A stretch of DNA of 64,000 bases from Bin52 sp965213935 (GTDB lineage Bacteria > Pseudomonadota > Alphaproteobacteria > Thalassobaculales > Thalassobaculaceae), in NCBI GenBank assembly GCA_965213935.1, contig CBDCAO010000012.1, positions 2,728,001 through 2,792,000 on the forward strand. Reading direction: 5' to 3'. Below are positions 53,593 through 63,496 of this stretch, piece after piece (the first letter of the stretch is position 1; each line of letters begins with the position of its first letter). The translations under genes were made by a program, and so were the position numbers. Under the pieces are notes generated by a model. The model searched no databases and had not been told where the DNA came from. It saw nothing but the letters and a program-made list of their open reading frames with translations.

Positions 53593-54095
53593 GCCTGGTC
53601 GATCAGTTTCTTGGTTGCCGTGAACCCCTTGAGTGAATAGGTGTCGGTCGTCTTGGTGCCGCGGCTGGAATACCCGACCACCGTCATCCTTATGCCGCCG
53701 ATCATCGCCTTGACCAGCCGCGCATCGTCCTCCGTCCCGGAAGTCCAGGCGCGGTCATCCTCGGTGACCAGGGTGAAGTTCCGCTCGCCGATGGTGACCG
53801 TGACGTCACTGTCCTTCCGGTGCATGTAGCCGGCAACCAGACTCGCCTCGCCGCTGACACCCTCCGCCGGATGGTGAGTCACGAGGGCAAACGGATCATC
53901 ACGCCTGGTATACTTGCCCTCCATCTTTTCCGGTGCACTGGCCATGAAACAGACCGTGTTGCCATTGTCCTTGTAGGTGTAGGCAACCCAGGCGTGGTTC
54001 TCACCGATCTTCTTCGGTGTTTGGGCGATACCCTGAGAGACCGGCCACAGGCTGCATGCCAGAATGCCACCGAGAAGCAACAATACTTTCCTCAT
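53583..54095 (-). CDS. invasion-associated locus B (IalB)-family exported protein
   Basis: A 170-residue protein with signal peptide (about 1-22, ending QGIA). The IalB-type core includes WVAYTYKDNGNTVCFMASAPEK and HRKDSDVTVTIGERNFTL. The family is abundant in alphaproteobacteria; Bartonella IalB promotes erythrocyte entry, but most members have unknown periplasmic roles. ATG 54095 is favoured over a GTG three codons earlier because GAGG lies about ten bases upstream. It overlaps rlmN. Confidence 0.82.
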
Positions 54096-54182
54096 GCATC
54101 TCACCTCATGTCGCGCCGCGTTCCGCCCGGACTATTGCAGCGAAGCGGTCATTGATGCAACGAGGAACCGGTCCGGCCGGTT

Positions 54183-57100
54183 TCACCCGGCCGCGATCCG
54201 CTCGAGCCGACCCACAACCCGGTTCCGCGCCGGCCGCCACAGACCGCGGCTCCTGGCCTCGAGCAACCGGGCCGCGATGTCGGCGAGTGCCCGGGGATTG
54301 TGGCGCCGGAGGAACTGTCGCACATCGTCGTTTTCGAGGTAGGCATCGAAGACGGCGTCAAAGTGATGGTCGCCGACACAGCCTGCGGTGGCGGCAAAGG
54401 CAAACAGGTAGTCCACCGTCGCCGCCAGTTCGGCACCGCCCCTGTACCCATGGCGCATGACCCCGGCGGTCCACTTCGGATTGACCACCCGTCCGCGCAC
54501 GACCCTGGCCACCTCCTCCTCGAGCGAGCGGATGCGCAAGGCGCCGGGACGGGAGTGATCGCCGTGGTAGGCTGCGGGCGCCTGGCCCGAATAGTGTCGC
54601 ACCGCCACCGCCAGCCCGCCTTCGAACTGGTAGTAGTCGTCGGAATCCAGCAGGTCGTGCTCACGGTTGTCCTGGTTGTGCAGGACCAGTTCGGTGTTCT
54701 CGAGCCGGGTCCGGAACAGGCCGTGGCCCGGTTCGCCATCCCCGCCGGCGCCGTAGGCATACCCGCCCCACTCGAGATAGGCCGCCGCAAGATCGCCGGC
54801 ATCGCTCCATATCCCCTCGTCGATCAGCGCCTGCAGCCCGGCACCGTAGGCTCCCGGCCGGGATCCGAAGACCCTGAATCCGGCCCGGTGGCGCGCGTCA
54901 TCGGGTTCCTCCCCGTCGCGCGCCATCTGCGCCGCCTGGGCGGCGACATTCGCGGCAAGCGGATTGAGTTCGCCCGGTTCGTCGAGTGCCGCCACCGCCC
55001 GAGCCGCACCGTCAATGAGCGCGATCTGGGCCGCAAACGCATCCCTGAAGAAGCCGGATATCCTGAGGGTGACATCGACCCGGGGTCTGTCGAGAACCCC
55101 GAGCGGCAGGATGTCAAACCCGGTCACGCGTCCCGATCCGCTTTCCCAGCGCGGGCGCGTGCCCATCAGCGCCAGTACCTGGGCAATGTCGTCGCCGCCG
55201 GTGCGCATGTTGGCCGTCCCCCAGGCCGACAGTGCCAGGGTGCGCGGCCAGGCCCCGTGATCCTGGCGGTAGCGGTCCAGCACCAGGCCGGCGGCCTCCC
55301 AGCCGAGTTGCCAGGCCACCGGGGTCGGCACGGCACGGGTGTCGACTGAGTAGAAGTTGCGCCCGGTCGGCAGTACTTCGGGCCGCCCGCGCGTGGGCGC
55401 ACCCGAGGGACCGGGCGGGACGAACCGGCCGGCCAGTCCGGCGAGGAGACCGTCGAGCTCCGCTTTGCCACTGGCAACCACGGACGGACGGATGGAGGTG
55501 GCGAGACGCTGCAGGACGGCCCGGGAACGCGTCCAGCCGGGCTCGGGTTTCCCTTCGCCCGAGACCAGCCTCGACGCGAGGCATTCCAGGCGTTCCACCG
55601 TGTCGCCGGCGGTGCGCCACCGCGAGGCGGGATCGAGGACGGCAAGGACAGCAGGTCTCGGCCCGGTCCAGGGCTCCGCCATGTCGCAATCCAGCGGATC
55701 GAAGGTTCCGAAACCGAGGTCGGCAGCGAGCGAGCGCTGCAGCGAGGCGTCTCCTCCGTCTCCGGTGCCGCGGGGTACCCGGACCAGCGCCGTCAGCAAA
55801 TCGTCGAGCTGCCGCCCCCGCGGAACCGCGCCGAAGACGTGCAGCCCGTCACGGATCTGCAGTTCCTTCAGTTCACACAGCCACGCGTCAAGCTTGCGCA
55901 ATCGCTCGGCATCGCCGTCACCGGCCACGATTCCGCAGTCGATGTCGAGCCGCAATCGTTGCAGGCGATCGAGAATGGCCTCGCCGAGGGGTTCGAGCCG
56001 CCTCGGATCGAGTCCTGCCGCCTCGTAGTACTCGTCGACCAGGGCCTCGAGTTCGCGCAGCGGACCATAGGATTCGGCCCGGGTGAGCGGAGGGGTCAGG
56101 TGGTCGACGACGACCGCCGAGCTGCGCCGCTTGGCCTGGGTTCCCTCGCCGGGGTCATTGACGATGAACGGATACAGGTTGGGCAACGCGCCCAAGGCCG
56201 CCTCGGGGTAGCAGGCAGATGACAGGGCCACCGCCTTGCCGGGAAGCCACTCGAGATTGCCGTGCTTGCCGACATGAACCACGGCATGGGCATCGAAGGC
56301 GAGCCGCAGGCAGGCGTAGAAGGCGAGATAACCATGCGGCGGCGGCAGGGCCGGATCGTGGTAGGTCCCGACCGGATCGATGTTGTAGCCGCGGGCCGGC
56401 TGCACTCCGACCAGGCAGTTTCCGAACCGCTGCACCGGCAGGACAAACCGATCTCCGACCACAAAGGGGTCGCATGCGGGATCGCCCCACCGCCGGGCAA
56501 CCCCCTCGCGCACCGCCTCGGGCAGGCCGGCGAAGTATACCCGGTAGTCGGCGAGGGACCAGGTCATCGCTTCGTCGGATCCGGACGCCGCCGGACGCTG
56601 ATTGGTCGGCCCCGTCGTGATCCGGCGCATCAGCGCGTCCGTATCGGACGGGACCGTGCCCACCTGGTAGCCGTTGGCTGCCAGGGCATCGAGGATTGTC
56701 AGCACGCTCGCCGGCGTATCGAGCCCGACCCCGTTGCCGATCCTTGAATCCCTGTTCGGGTAGTTGGCCAGGATCAGCGCGATGCGCCTGTCACCTGCGG
56801 CCGTTCCGCGCACGCGGACCCAGCGGGCCGCAAGTTCGGCGACGAACCCGACCCGGCCGGGTTCCGGATCGTAGCCGACGATGCTGCACTCGGTCGCGGG
56901 ATCGAACCGGGTCTCGGCCTTGAAGGAGACCGCACGCGAGACGATACGGCCGTCGACTTCGGGCAGGGCCACGTTCATCGCGATGTCGCGTGCCGACAGG
57001 CCGGCGGCCGACTCCTCCCAGGAAACGCGGTCGCTGCCCGAGAAGATGACCTGGATCACCGGACAGTCGGCGCCATCGAAACAGGTCGCGGTCCTCTCGC

Positions 57101-57932
57101 CACCGGGCCGCGAGACCGCGAACCCGGTGGCATTGAGGACCACGGCCGTATCCGTCTCGGCCAGGAGCCGTTCCACCAGGTCTGCCGAGACCGGGTCCTT
57201 GAGACTGGAGACATGGATGGCGAGCGGGTTCATGCCCCTGCCGGCAACGGCACCGGCCAGCGCGTCCACCGCTCGCAGGTTTCCCGCCTGCAGCAGGGCC
57301 CGGTAGAACAGGATGGCGCACACCGGGTGTTGCGGATTCCACCCGGCCCGGACCTCGTCGAGTCCCGTCATCTCGGAGCCGCGCAGATACAGGCCGGCCT
57401 GCGGCAGGGGCGCGGGTTCGGACCAGCCTGTCGAGTACCCGAGCAGAGCGGCGGCACGATCGAGCAACGCAACCGCATTGGCCGGACCGCCATGGGTCAT
57501 GTACGCCCAGATCCGCGCCACCTCGGCGTGCGGAAGGGTCGAATGCGCCATCAGCAGGGGGTCCGGCCGGTCGTCGCCGGGCACAACGGCGAGCAGGATC
57601 GAGCGCCTGCGCGCCGCCGCAGCAATCTGCTCGATCCCGTAGGGCCAGTAACCGACCCCTCCGATCAGCCGCACGATCACAAGACGCGCCTCGGCAATCA
57701 CCGCGTCGACGTGAAGATCGACCGACAGGTTGTGGGTCAGCTGCATCAGGTTGGCAAGGCGCAGGCTCGGAGCGGGACCGGAACGGGCGCGAAGGGCCGC
57801 ATGAGCCTCGGCGAGACAGGCAAGGTCCGTGTCTGCCGCGGACAGCACGACGATGTCACCAGGAGACTGCCGCAGGTCGATCGGTTCGTCGGTGCTGGTC
57901 GCCCGCCCCGGGGTGGCGGCGAGAAGGTGCAC
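54183..57932 (-). CDS. cobN: aerobic cobaltochelatase subunit CobN
   Basis: The 1,249-residue large subunit of the ATP-dependent cobaltochelatase that inserts Co into hydrogenobyrinic acid a,c-diamide with CobS and CobT. CobN/magnesium-chelatase-H features are HVGKHGNLEWLPGKAVALS, PFIVNDPGEGTQAKRRSSAVVVDHLTP (in part) and NFYSVDTRAVPTPVAWQLG. Length is normal for the family. It lies 20 bp downstream of cobW on the same strand. Confidence 0.95.
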   Translation of the reverse strand: MHLLAATPGRATSTDEPIDLRQSPGDIVVLSAADTDLACLAEAHAALRARSGPAPSLRLANLMQLTHNLSVDLHVDAVIAEARLVIVRLIGGVGYWPYGIEQIAAAARRRSILLAVVPGDDRPDPLLMAHSTLPHAEVARIWAYMTHGGPANAVALLDRAAALLGYSTGWSEPAPLPQAGLYLRGSEMTGLDEVRAGWNPQHPVCAILFYRALLQAGNLRAVDALAGAVAGRGMNPLAIHVSSLKDPVSADLVERLLAETDTAVVLNATGFAVSRPGGERTATCFDGADCPVIQVIFSGSDRVSWEESAAGLSARDIAMNVALPEVDGRIVSRAVSFKAETRFDPATECSIVGYDPEPGRVGFVAELAARWVRVRGTAAGDRRIALILANYPNRDSRIGNGVGLDTPASVLTILDALAANGYQVGTVPSDTDALMRRITTGPTNQRPAASGSDEAMTWSLADYRVYFAGLPEAVREGVARRWGDPACDPFVVGDRFVLPVQRFGNCLVGVQPARGYNIDPVGTYHDPALPPPHGYLAFYACLRLAFDAHAVVHVGKHGNLEWLPGKAVALSSACYPEAALGALPNLYPFIVNDPGEGTQAKRRSSAVVVDHLTPPLTRAESYGPLRELEALVDEYYEAAGLDPRRLEPLGEAILDRLQRLRLDIDCGIVAGDGDAERLRKLDAWLCELKELQIRDGLHVFGAVPRGRQLDDLLTALVRVPRGTGDGGDASLQRSLAADLGFGTFDPLDCDMAEPWTGPRPAVLAVLDPASRWRTAGDTVERLECLASRLVSGEGKPEPGWTRSRAVLQRLATSIRPSVVASGKAELDGLLAGLAGRFVPPGPSGAPTRGRPEVLPTGRNFYSVDTRAVPTPVAWQLGWEAAGLVLDRYRQDHGAWPRTLALSAWGTANMRTGGDDIAQVLALMGTRPRWESGSGRVTGFDILPLGVLDRPRVDVTLRISGFFRDAFAAQIALIDGAARAVAALDEPGELNPLAANVAAQAAQMARDGEEPDDARHRAGFRVFGSRPGAYGAGLQALIDEGIWSDAGDLAAAYLEWGGYAYGAGGDGEPGHGLFRTRLENTELVLHNQDNREHDLLDSDDYYQFEGGLAVAVRHYSGQAPAAYHGDHSRPGALRIRSLEEEVARVVRGRVVNPKWTAGVMRHGYRGGAELAATVDYLFAFAATAGCVGDHHFDAVFDAYLENDDVRQFLRRHNPRALADIAARLLEARSRGLWRPARNRVVGRLERIAAG

Positions 57933-57952
57933 GATCCGCTATCCGGTGACCG

Positions 57953-59005
57953 CTATCCGGTGATCCCGGCCCGGATCGCGGCATGGTCCATCCCGTCCAG
58001 TCCGATCACGACGAGACTGGACGCTCGGTCCTCTCCGTCGGACCAGTCACGGTCGAAGTAGTGCTGGAGCCGGGTGCCGACCGCCTGGACCGCGAGCCGC
58101 ATCGGCCGGCCGGATACATGCAGAAAACCCTTCACGCGCAGGATGTCATGGCGCCGGATGCAGTCCTGCAGTCCTGCCATGAACCGGTCGACGTTCTCGA
58201 TCGTGCCCGGGTTCAGCACGAAGCTGTCGAAGTCCTGGTGATCATGCTCTCCGGCCTCGTCGTGGTGCGAACGCCGGGACACAAGGTCATCCTCGGCGCC
58301 GGCCCCGAGCCCGAGCAGGATCGACGCGTCAACCGCCCCGTGACTCGCACAGACGGTCCGGACTGCCGGACGGGCGTGCCGGGCGATTTCCCGTTCGGCA
58401 TGGGTGCGTTGCCGTCCGGTCACGCAGTCGATCTTGTTCAGCACGATCATGTCGGCGCACTGAACCTGTTCCTCGAACAGTTCCTCGAGCGGGCTGTCAT
58501 GGTCGAGCGCCTCGTCGGCGCGGCGCTGGGCCTGTACCGCCACGGGGTCGGCGGCGAAGCGGCCATCGGCCACCGCGGCGGCGTCGACCACCGTGATGAC
58601 ACCATCAACGGTAGCGCGGGTTCTGACCTCCGGCCAGGCGAAGGCCTTCACCAGCGGCTTTGGCAAGGCAAGGCCCGAGGTCTCGATCACGATGTGGTCC
58701 GGGGGATCGGGACGATCGAGCAGCATGCGCATGGTAGGCAGGAAATCATCGGCAACCGTGCAGCAGATGCAGCCGTTGGCCAGTTCCACCACGTCTTCGT
58801 CCCCGCACGACTCGAGGCCACATCCGAGCAGGACGTCGCGGTCGACACCGATTTCGCCGAACTCGTTGATCACGAGCGCAAGACGACTGCCGTTGCTGGT
58901 CTCGAGCAGGTGGCGGATCAGGCTGGTTTTCCCCGCTCCAAGAAATCCTGTGATCACGGTTGCGGGAATCTTCCGGTGTGAAGCCGGTGGCAGGACGCGG
59001 GACAT
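57953..59005 (-). CDS. cobW: CobW-type GTP-dependent metal chaperone
   Basis: A 350-residue G3E-family GTPase thought to deliver Co(II) to the cobaltochelatase. Walker A GFLGAGKTS is at 20-28, the metal-binding motif GCICC at 78-82, and the guanine motif NKID is present. A His-rich segment (HHDEAGEHDHQDF) lies near residue 240. AGGAG six bases before ATG 59005 is preferred to the GTG two codons upstream. It pairs with cobN downstream. Confidence 0.92.
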   Translation of the reverse strand: MSRVLPPASHRKIPATVITGFLGAGKTSLIRHLLETSNGSRLALVINEFGEIGVDRDVLLGCGLESCGDEDVVELANGCICCTVADDFLPTMRMLLDRPDPPDHIVIETSGLALPKPLVKAFAWPEVRTRATVDGVITVVDAAAVADGRFAADPVAVQAQRRADEALDHDSPLEELFEEQVQCADMIVLNKIDCVTGRQRTHAEREIARHARPAVRTVCASHGAVDASILLGLGAGAEDDLVSRRSHHDEAGEHDHQDFDSFVLNPGTIENVDRFMAGLQDCIRRHDILRVKGFLHVSGRPMRLAVQAVGTRLQHYFDRDWSDGEDRASSLVVIGLDGMDHAAIRAGITG

Positions 59006-59410
59006 TGGCACTCCTCGTCAGGTCGCGGCTCGCTCTGGCCGGCCAGCGGATATGTCGGTCGCAGAGCCCGTCAGAGTCAAGCGGTGGTGCAACAGCTGCG
59101 GCTGGCTGCCGGTCACCTGTCCCGGGACGGCCGCCGGCAACGCGCCCATCGTGCCCAGGTCACTTCCGCCATTTGCGCAGGCATTCCGGACCGGGATGTC
59201 CCGACTCGACACCCGCCCGAACGTCCGGAAATCCGGCCAGGCCATCTCCGGTCACGTGTTCGGCCCGTTCCCGGCACCCGTGCTGCGGGAGGAAGAGGAG
59301 GTCCCGCCACAGCCTGACAACGCCCGCCGGACTGAACGTCACGCGTGGTGGAGCGGGCAGTGGCATCCACGAGAAAGAGGGGATTCCGCAGACCTTGAGA
59401 CCTTGACACA
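59006..59410. other. upstream region of cobW
   Basis: About 400 bp between cobW and the small plus-strand frame at 59411. This is where a cobalamin riboswitch would be expected. Isolated GCCACTG and CCGCAGCTGT-like strings exist on the minus strand, but the ordered set of conserved blocks could not be assembled. Nothing else was recognised. Confidence 0.4.
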
Positions 59411-59578
59411 GTGGCCGTTCAGCTTCGAGACACTGGCAACACTCAAGGCCGGCACGCGTCCGACGAACTGCTCGAGGACAGCGCGCTGGCCGCGCTCACC
59501 ATCGTTGCCGCCGGCATGCTGCCGCTGATCGTGTTGAACTACGGACTGACCCGTACCCGCCCCGACGAGCCGTCCTGA
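59411..59578 (+). CDS. possible small single-span membrane protein
   Basis: A 55-codon frame with GTG start, convergent with cobT by four bases. After a hydrophilic N-terminus it has DELLEDSALAALTIVAAGML and PLIVLNYGLT, giving one hydrophobic helix, and ends RTRPDEPS. No family was recognised and the start is uncertain. Placement among cobalt genes is suggestive only. Confidence 0.35.
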   Translation: MAVQLRDTGNTQGRHASDELLEDSALAALTIVAAGMLPLIVLNYGLTRTRPDEPS

Positions 59579-59582
59579 CCGG

Positions 59583-61454
59583 TCAGCCCCGCACTGCGCC
59601 GCGCGCGCGTCCAGGATGCCGCGTTCCCTGGTCCTCGTCGAACAGGTCGGCGAGCTGGTTCATCATTGTTCCGCCGAGTTGTTCGGCATCGACGATCGTC
59701 ACGGCACGCTGGTAGTAACGGGTGACATCATGGCCGATGCCGATAGCCACAAGTTCCACCGGTGAGCGCGTTTCGATGTAGCGGATGACCTCTCGCAGGT
59801 GTTTCTCGAGGTAGTTGCCGAGGTTGACCGACAGGGTGGAGTCATCGACCGGGGCGCCGTCGGAAATCACCATCAGGATCCGGCGTTCCTCCGGCCTGGC
59901 CAGGAGCCGCTGGTGGGCCCACAGCAGCGCCTCCCCGTCGATATTTTCCTTCAGAATGCCTTCGCGCAGCATCAGCCCGAGTGACTTGCGCGCGTGTCGC
60001 CATGGCGCCTCGGCAGCCTTGTAGACGATATGACGCAGATCGTTGAGCCGGCCCGGGTTGGCCGGCTTGTCCATTCCCATCCACTTTTCGCGAGAATTGC
60101 CGCCCTTCCAGGCCCGGGTGGTGAAGCCGAGGATCTCGACCTTCACCCCGCACCGCTCCAGCGTGCGCGCCAGGATATCGGCGCTCATGGCCGCGATGGT
60201 GATCGGCCGGCCCCGCATCGATCCCGAATTGTCGATCAGCAGAGACACCACCGTGTCCCGGAACTCGGTGTCCTTCTCCATCTTGTAGGACAGCGGGTAG
60301 AGCGGTGCCGTGACCACCCGCGACAGCCGGCCGGCGTCGAGGATGCCCTCGTCGAGATCGAACAGCCACGAGCGGCTCTGCTGGGCCAGCAGCTTGCGTT
60401 GCAGGCGGTTGGCCAGCTTCCCGATCAGTCCCTGGAGGTGATGCAGCTGCTGGTCGAGCAGCGCGCGCAGCCTGGCAAGCTCCGCCGGGTCACACAGCTC
60501 GGCGGCCGGGATCACCTCGTCGAATTCCGTGGTGAACACCCGGTAGGTCGCCTTGCGATCGTCGGAGTTGAGCAGGTGGGGCGGGGTCGCCGGGTTGGCC
60601 GGCTCCTCGTCGCCGCCACCCGGCTCCATGTCCATGTCGTCGCTGTCCTCGCCTTCGGCCGACTCCTCTCCGGCCTCCATCTCCGAGGGCAGCATCTCCG
60701 ATTCCGATCCGTCCTCGCTGGTGCCACGGGTGCCGGAATCGTTCATCTCTTCCGAATCGCCCTCGCCGTCATCGTCGGAGTCGCTGCGCTCCTCGTCCGA
60801 CATGCCCTCCTCACCGATCTCGAGATCGAGATCGAGAATCATCTGCCGCGCCCGGTCCGCGAAGGCTTCCTGGTCGCCGAGCACTTCGGTGAGGTCCTGC
60901 AGGGTCTCGCCGATCTTGGATTCAACCCAGGGACGCCACAGGTCGATCACGCGCCGCGCGCAGGACGGTGGCTCCTGTCCGGTCAGCGCCTCGCGCGCCA
61001 GCAGGCGGATCACGTCGTTCAGCGACGCCTCGTCCTTGTTGCTGATGCGTTCGAATCCGCGGCGCCGGTATCGGTCGTCGAGCGCGGTTTCGAGGTTCTG
61101 CGCCACGCCGGCCATCCGCCGCGCGCCGATTGCCTCGAAACGGGCCTGCTCGATCGCCTCGAACACCTCGCGTGCCGCCTGTCCGTGGGGCATGCGGCGC
61201 GCGTGCAGCGCCGCGTCGTGGTGGCGCCGGCGCAGCGACAGGCTGTCTGCCTCGCCGCGCACCCTGGAAACCTCGTAGGGATCAAGGTCGCGCGGCGGCA
61301 TCGGAAGGCGCACCTTCTCGCCGGACATGCTCGGTGTCTCGGCACCGAAGGTGACCTCAAGCTCGCGTTCGCGCGACATCGCGCGCACGCACGCTTCCGT
61401 CGAACGCTTGAAGATCTCTACCGGATGCTGGTCATCGCGCGTTAGCCCGGCCAT
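59583..61454 (-). CDS. cobT: aerobic cobaltochelatase subunit CobT
   Basis: A 623-residue partner of the CobS AAA+ ring. It has an N-terminal domain (MAGLTRDDQHPVEIFKRSTEACVRAM), a highly acidic linker (about 225-290, many Asp/Glu/Ser) and a C-terminal von Willebrand A domain with MIDAS motif DNSGSMRG. GAGG upstream supports ATG 61454 over the GTG at 61463. It lies 18 bp downstream of cobS. Confidence 0.94.
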   Translation of the reverse strand: MAGLTRDDQHPVEIFKRSTEACVRAMSRERELEVTFGAETPSMSGEKVRLPMPPRDLDPYEVSRVRGEADSLSLRRRHHDAALHARRMPHGQAAREVFEAIEQARFEAIGARRMAGVAQNLETALDDRYRRRGFERISNKDEASLNDVIRLLAREALTGQEPPSCARRVIDLWRPWVESKIGETLQDLTEVLGDQEAFADRARQMILDLDLEIGEEGMSDEERSDSDDDGEGDSEEMNDSGTRGTSEDGSESEMLPSEMEAGEESAEGEDSDDMDMEPGGGDEEPANPATPPHLLNSDDRKATYRVFTTEFDEVIPAAELCDPAELARLRALLDQQLHHLQGLIGKLANRLQRKLLAQQSRSWLFDLDEGILDAGRLSRVVTAPLYPLSYKMEKDTEFRDTVVSLLIDNSGSMRGRPITIAAMSADILARTLERCGVKVEILGFTTRAWKGGNSREKWMGMDKPANPGRLNDLRHIVYKAAEAPWRHARKSLGLMLREGILKENIDGEALLWAHQRLLARPEERRILMVISDGAPVDDSTLSVNLGNYLEKHLREVIRYIETRSPVELVAIGIGHDVTRYYQRAVTIVDAEQLGGTMMNQLADLFDEDQGTRHPGRARGAVRG

Positions 61455-61472
61455 GGTCCTCACCCCGATCGA

Positions 61473-62471
61473 TCAGGCTGCCTTCACCCGGCCTTCGACA
61501 AGCTCGGTTCCGAAACAGCGCTGGTAGTACTCGCTGACGGTCGGACGTTCGACCTCATCACACTTGTTGAGGAAGGTAAGCCTGAACGCGAAGGCGATGT
61601 CGTTGAAGATCGCCGCGTTCTCCGCCCAGGTAATCACGGTCCGCGGTGACATCACGGTGGAAATGTCCCCGGCCATGAAGCCGTTCCGGGTCAGGTCGGC
61701 AAGCGCAACCATGGCAGAGATCGTCTCGCGGCCCGACTTGGTATCGTAGCTCGGCGACTTCGACAGTACGATCCCGGTCTCCTGGTCGTGTCCGAGGTAA
61801 TTGAGCGTCGTCACGATGTTCCAGCGATCCATCTGGCCCTGGTTGATCTGCTGTGTGCCGTGGTACAGCCCGGTCGTATCGCCGAGCCCGACGGTGTTCG
61901 CGGTCGCAAACAGCCGGAAATGCGGGTTCGGGGTGATGACCTTGTTGGTGTCGAGCAGGGTCATGCGCCCATCCTGTTCGAGCACCCGCTGGATGACGAA
62001 CATGACGTCGGCGCGACCGGCGTCGTACTCGTCGAAGACCAGCGCCGTCGGGTTCTGCAGCGACCACGGCAGGATGCCCTCGCGGAATTCCGTCACCTGC
62101 TTGCTGTCGCGCAGCACGATCGCATCCTTGCCGATGAGATCGATCCGGCTGATGTGGCTGTCGAGATTGACGCGCACACACGGCCAGTTCAGTCGGGCCG
62201 CCACCTGCTCGATGTGGGTCGACTTTCCGGTGCCGTGATAGCCCTGGATGAGGACGCGCCGATTGTAGGCGAACCCTGCGAGGATCGCCAGCGTCGTGTC
62301 CGGGTCGAACAGATACGCATCGTCAAGCACGGGGACATATTCGCTGGCCTCGGAAAACGCCGGGACCGTCATGTCCACATCGATCCCGAAGGTTTCGCGA
62401 ACATCGATCTCGGTGTCCGGCTCGGCAAGGTGATGCGCCGGCTTGCGCTCGTAAATGTGTGCTGCCGCCAT
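61473..62471 (-). CDS. cobS: aerobic cobaltochelatase AAA+ subunit CobS
   Basis: A 332-residue AAA+ ATPase that powers cobalt insertion. Walker A GYHGTGKST is at 77-85, Walker B is LVFDEYDAGR, and the sensor region has FATANTVGLGDTTGLY. An N-terminal extension (RETFGIDVDMTVPAF) is typical of CobS. It is followed by cobT, and preceded after 65 bp by the J-domain gene on the same strand, an order common in alphaproteobacteria. Confidence 0.95.
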   Translation of the reverse strand: MAAAHIYERKPAHHLAEPDTEIDVRETFGIDVDMTVPAFSEASEYVPVLDDAYLFDPDTTLAILAGFAYNRRVLIQGYHGTGKSTHIEQVAARLNWPCVRVNLDSHISRIDLIGKDAIVLRDSKQVTEFREGILPWSLQNPTALVFDEYDAGRADVMFVIQRVLEQDGRMTLLDTNKVITPNPHFRLFATANTVGLGDTTGLYHGTQQINQGQMDRWNIVTTLNYLGHDQETGIVLSKSPSYDTKSGRETISAMVALADLTRNGFMAGDISTVMSPRTVITWAENAAIFNDIAFAFRLTFLNKCDEVERPTVSEYYQRCFGTELVEGRVKAA

Positions 62472-62536
62472 GTCTTCATCCAGAATTGCGGGAAACGGCG
62501 CTCCGGAAGCTCCACGGCAGGGCCGGTCGCTGTCAC

Positions 62537-63124
62537 CTAGTCCAGAAAGCGCCTGAGAGTCGTATAGGCCTCGTTGATCGATTTCAACCTTTCTTCGGCG
62601 GCCCGGTCTCCACCGTTGCGGTCGGGATGGGTCATCTTGACCAGCCGCTTGTAGCGAGCCTTGACCTCGTCCAGCGTCACCGGCGGGTCGAGCCCGAACA
62701 CTGACAACGCCTGGACCTGCTCCGGCGGCATTCCCGGCGCCTTCCCGCCTGCCGCGCGCGATCCGAAGCCAAGAACCTCGAAGTCGTCCCGGATCCGGGC
62801 CCCGGCCATGCCTGCGTCCTGCCGGCGCCGGGTTCCGAACGGCCAGCTCGGGCGCTCCCAGGTCGTCGCATGCCGGATCGTGTGCTCGATGTCATTCTCC
62901 GACATTCCCCGGCAGTAGTTCCACCTGCGATTGTACTCCCTGACATGTTCCAGGCAGAACCAGAAGTACTGGTCGAGCCGGTCCGGCGACTTGGGCGCCT
63001 TGTGCTCACCGCGCCGTTCGCAGCCCGCAACGTCGCAGCGACGGACGCGGGGCTCGGCGTCCGGGCTGACCTGGTCCACCGCATCCCTCAGTTTCCGTGC
63101 CCGTGCCCCGGAGCCGCGTGACAT
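62537..63124 (-). CDS. J-domain (DnaJ-class) protein with N-terminal Cys-rich segment
   Basis: A 195-residue protein with a C-terminal J domain (about 142-193) containing HPD at 166-168, expected to stimulate DnaK. The N-terminal half has C30, C35, C57 and H60 (RCDVAGC...FCLEHV), a possible zinc site, and lacks the Gly/Phe and zinc-finger regions of DnaJ. ATG 63124 is preferred to the GTG one codon upstream. The conserved position before cobS/cobT invites a role in cobaltochelatase assembly, which is inference. Confidence 0.87.
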   Translation of the reverse strand: MSRGSGARARKLRDAVDQVSPDAEPRVRRCDVAGCERRGEHKAPKSPDRLDQYFWFCLEHVREYNRRWNYCRGMSENDIEHTIRHATTWERPSWPFGTRRRQDAGMAGARIRDDFEVLGFGSRAAGGKAPGMPPEQVQALSVFGLDPPVTLDEVKARYKRLVKMTHPDRNGGDRAAEERLKSINEAYTTLRRFLD

Positions 63125-63220
63125 CACGGGTTGGTGCCTCCCGGCGATTGCGCCTGCCGTCCGGCTGTGTCATCCCGGCCGGACGGAATTCACTCTAGCA
63201 AGCAGCGGGGCCCGAACGCC

Positions 63221-63496
63221 ATGACCGTGCGAGACTCGATCACCAGCAAGCTCACCTCCGCCTTCGATCCGGTTCACCTGGAAGTTATCGACGAGTCGGC
63301 CCTTCACGCCGGACACGCGGGTGCGCGGCCGGGCGGCGAGACACATTTCCGTGTTGTCCTGCGCTCACCAGCGATTGCGGGCCAGTCCCGCGTTGCGGTG
63401 CAGCGACGGATCCACAGGGTCCTCGCCGAGGAACTCGCCGGACCGGTGCACGCGCTCTCGATCGACGCCTCGGCCGAACCCGGTCACGGACGGTGA
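63221..63496 (+). CDS. BolA family protein
   Basis: A 91-residue BolA-fold protein. The N-terminal helix TVRDSITSKLTSAF is followed by VHLEVIDESALHAGHAGARPGGETHFRVVL and a C-terminal helix with RRIHRVLAEEL; HALSIDA matches the usual terminal strand. BolA proteins bind monothiol glutaredoxins through a shared [2Fe-2S] cluster using the conserved His. It is divergent from the J-domain gene and overlaps the DUF2889 gene by 13 bases at its 3' end. Confidence 0.88.
   Translation: MTVRDSITSKLTSAFDPVHLEVIDESALHAGHAGARPGGETHFRVVLRSPAIAGQSRVAVQRRIHRVLAEELAGPVHALSIDASAEPGHGR

Noticed and set aside
59006..59410. Cobalamin riboswitch before cobW
   Set aside because: GCCACTG and CCGCAGCTGT-like strings occur on the minus strand, but not in the order and spacing of the element, and no convincing B12 box was found. 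A covariance-model search would decide.
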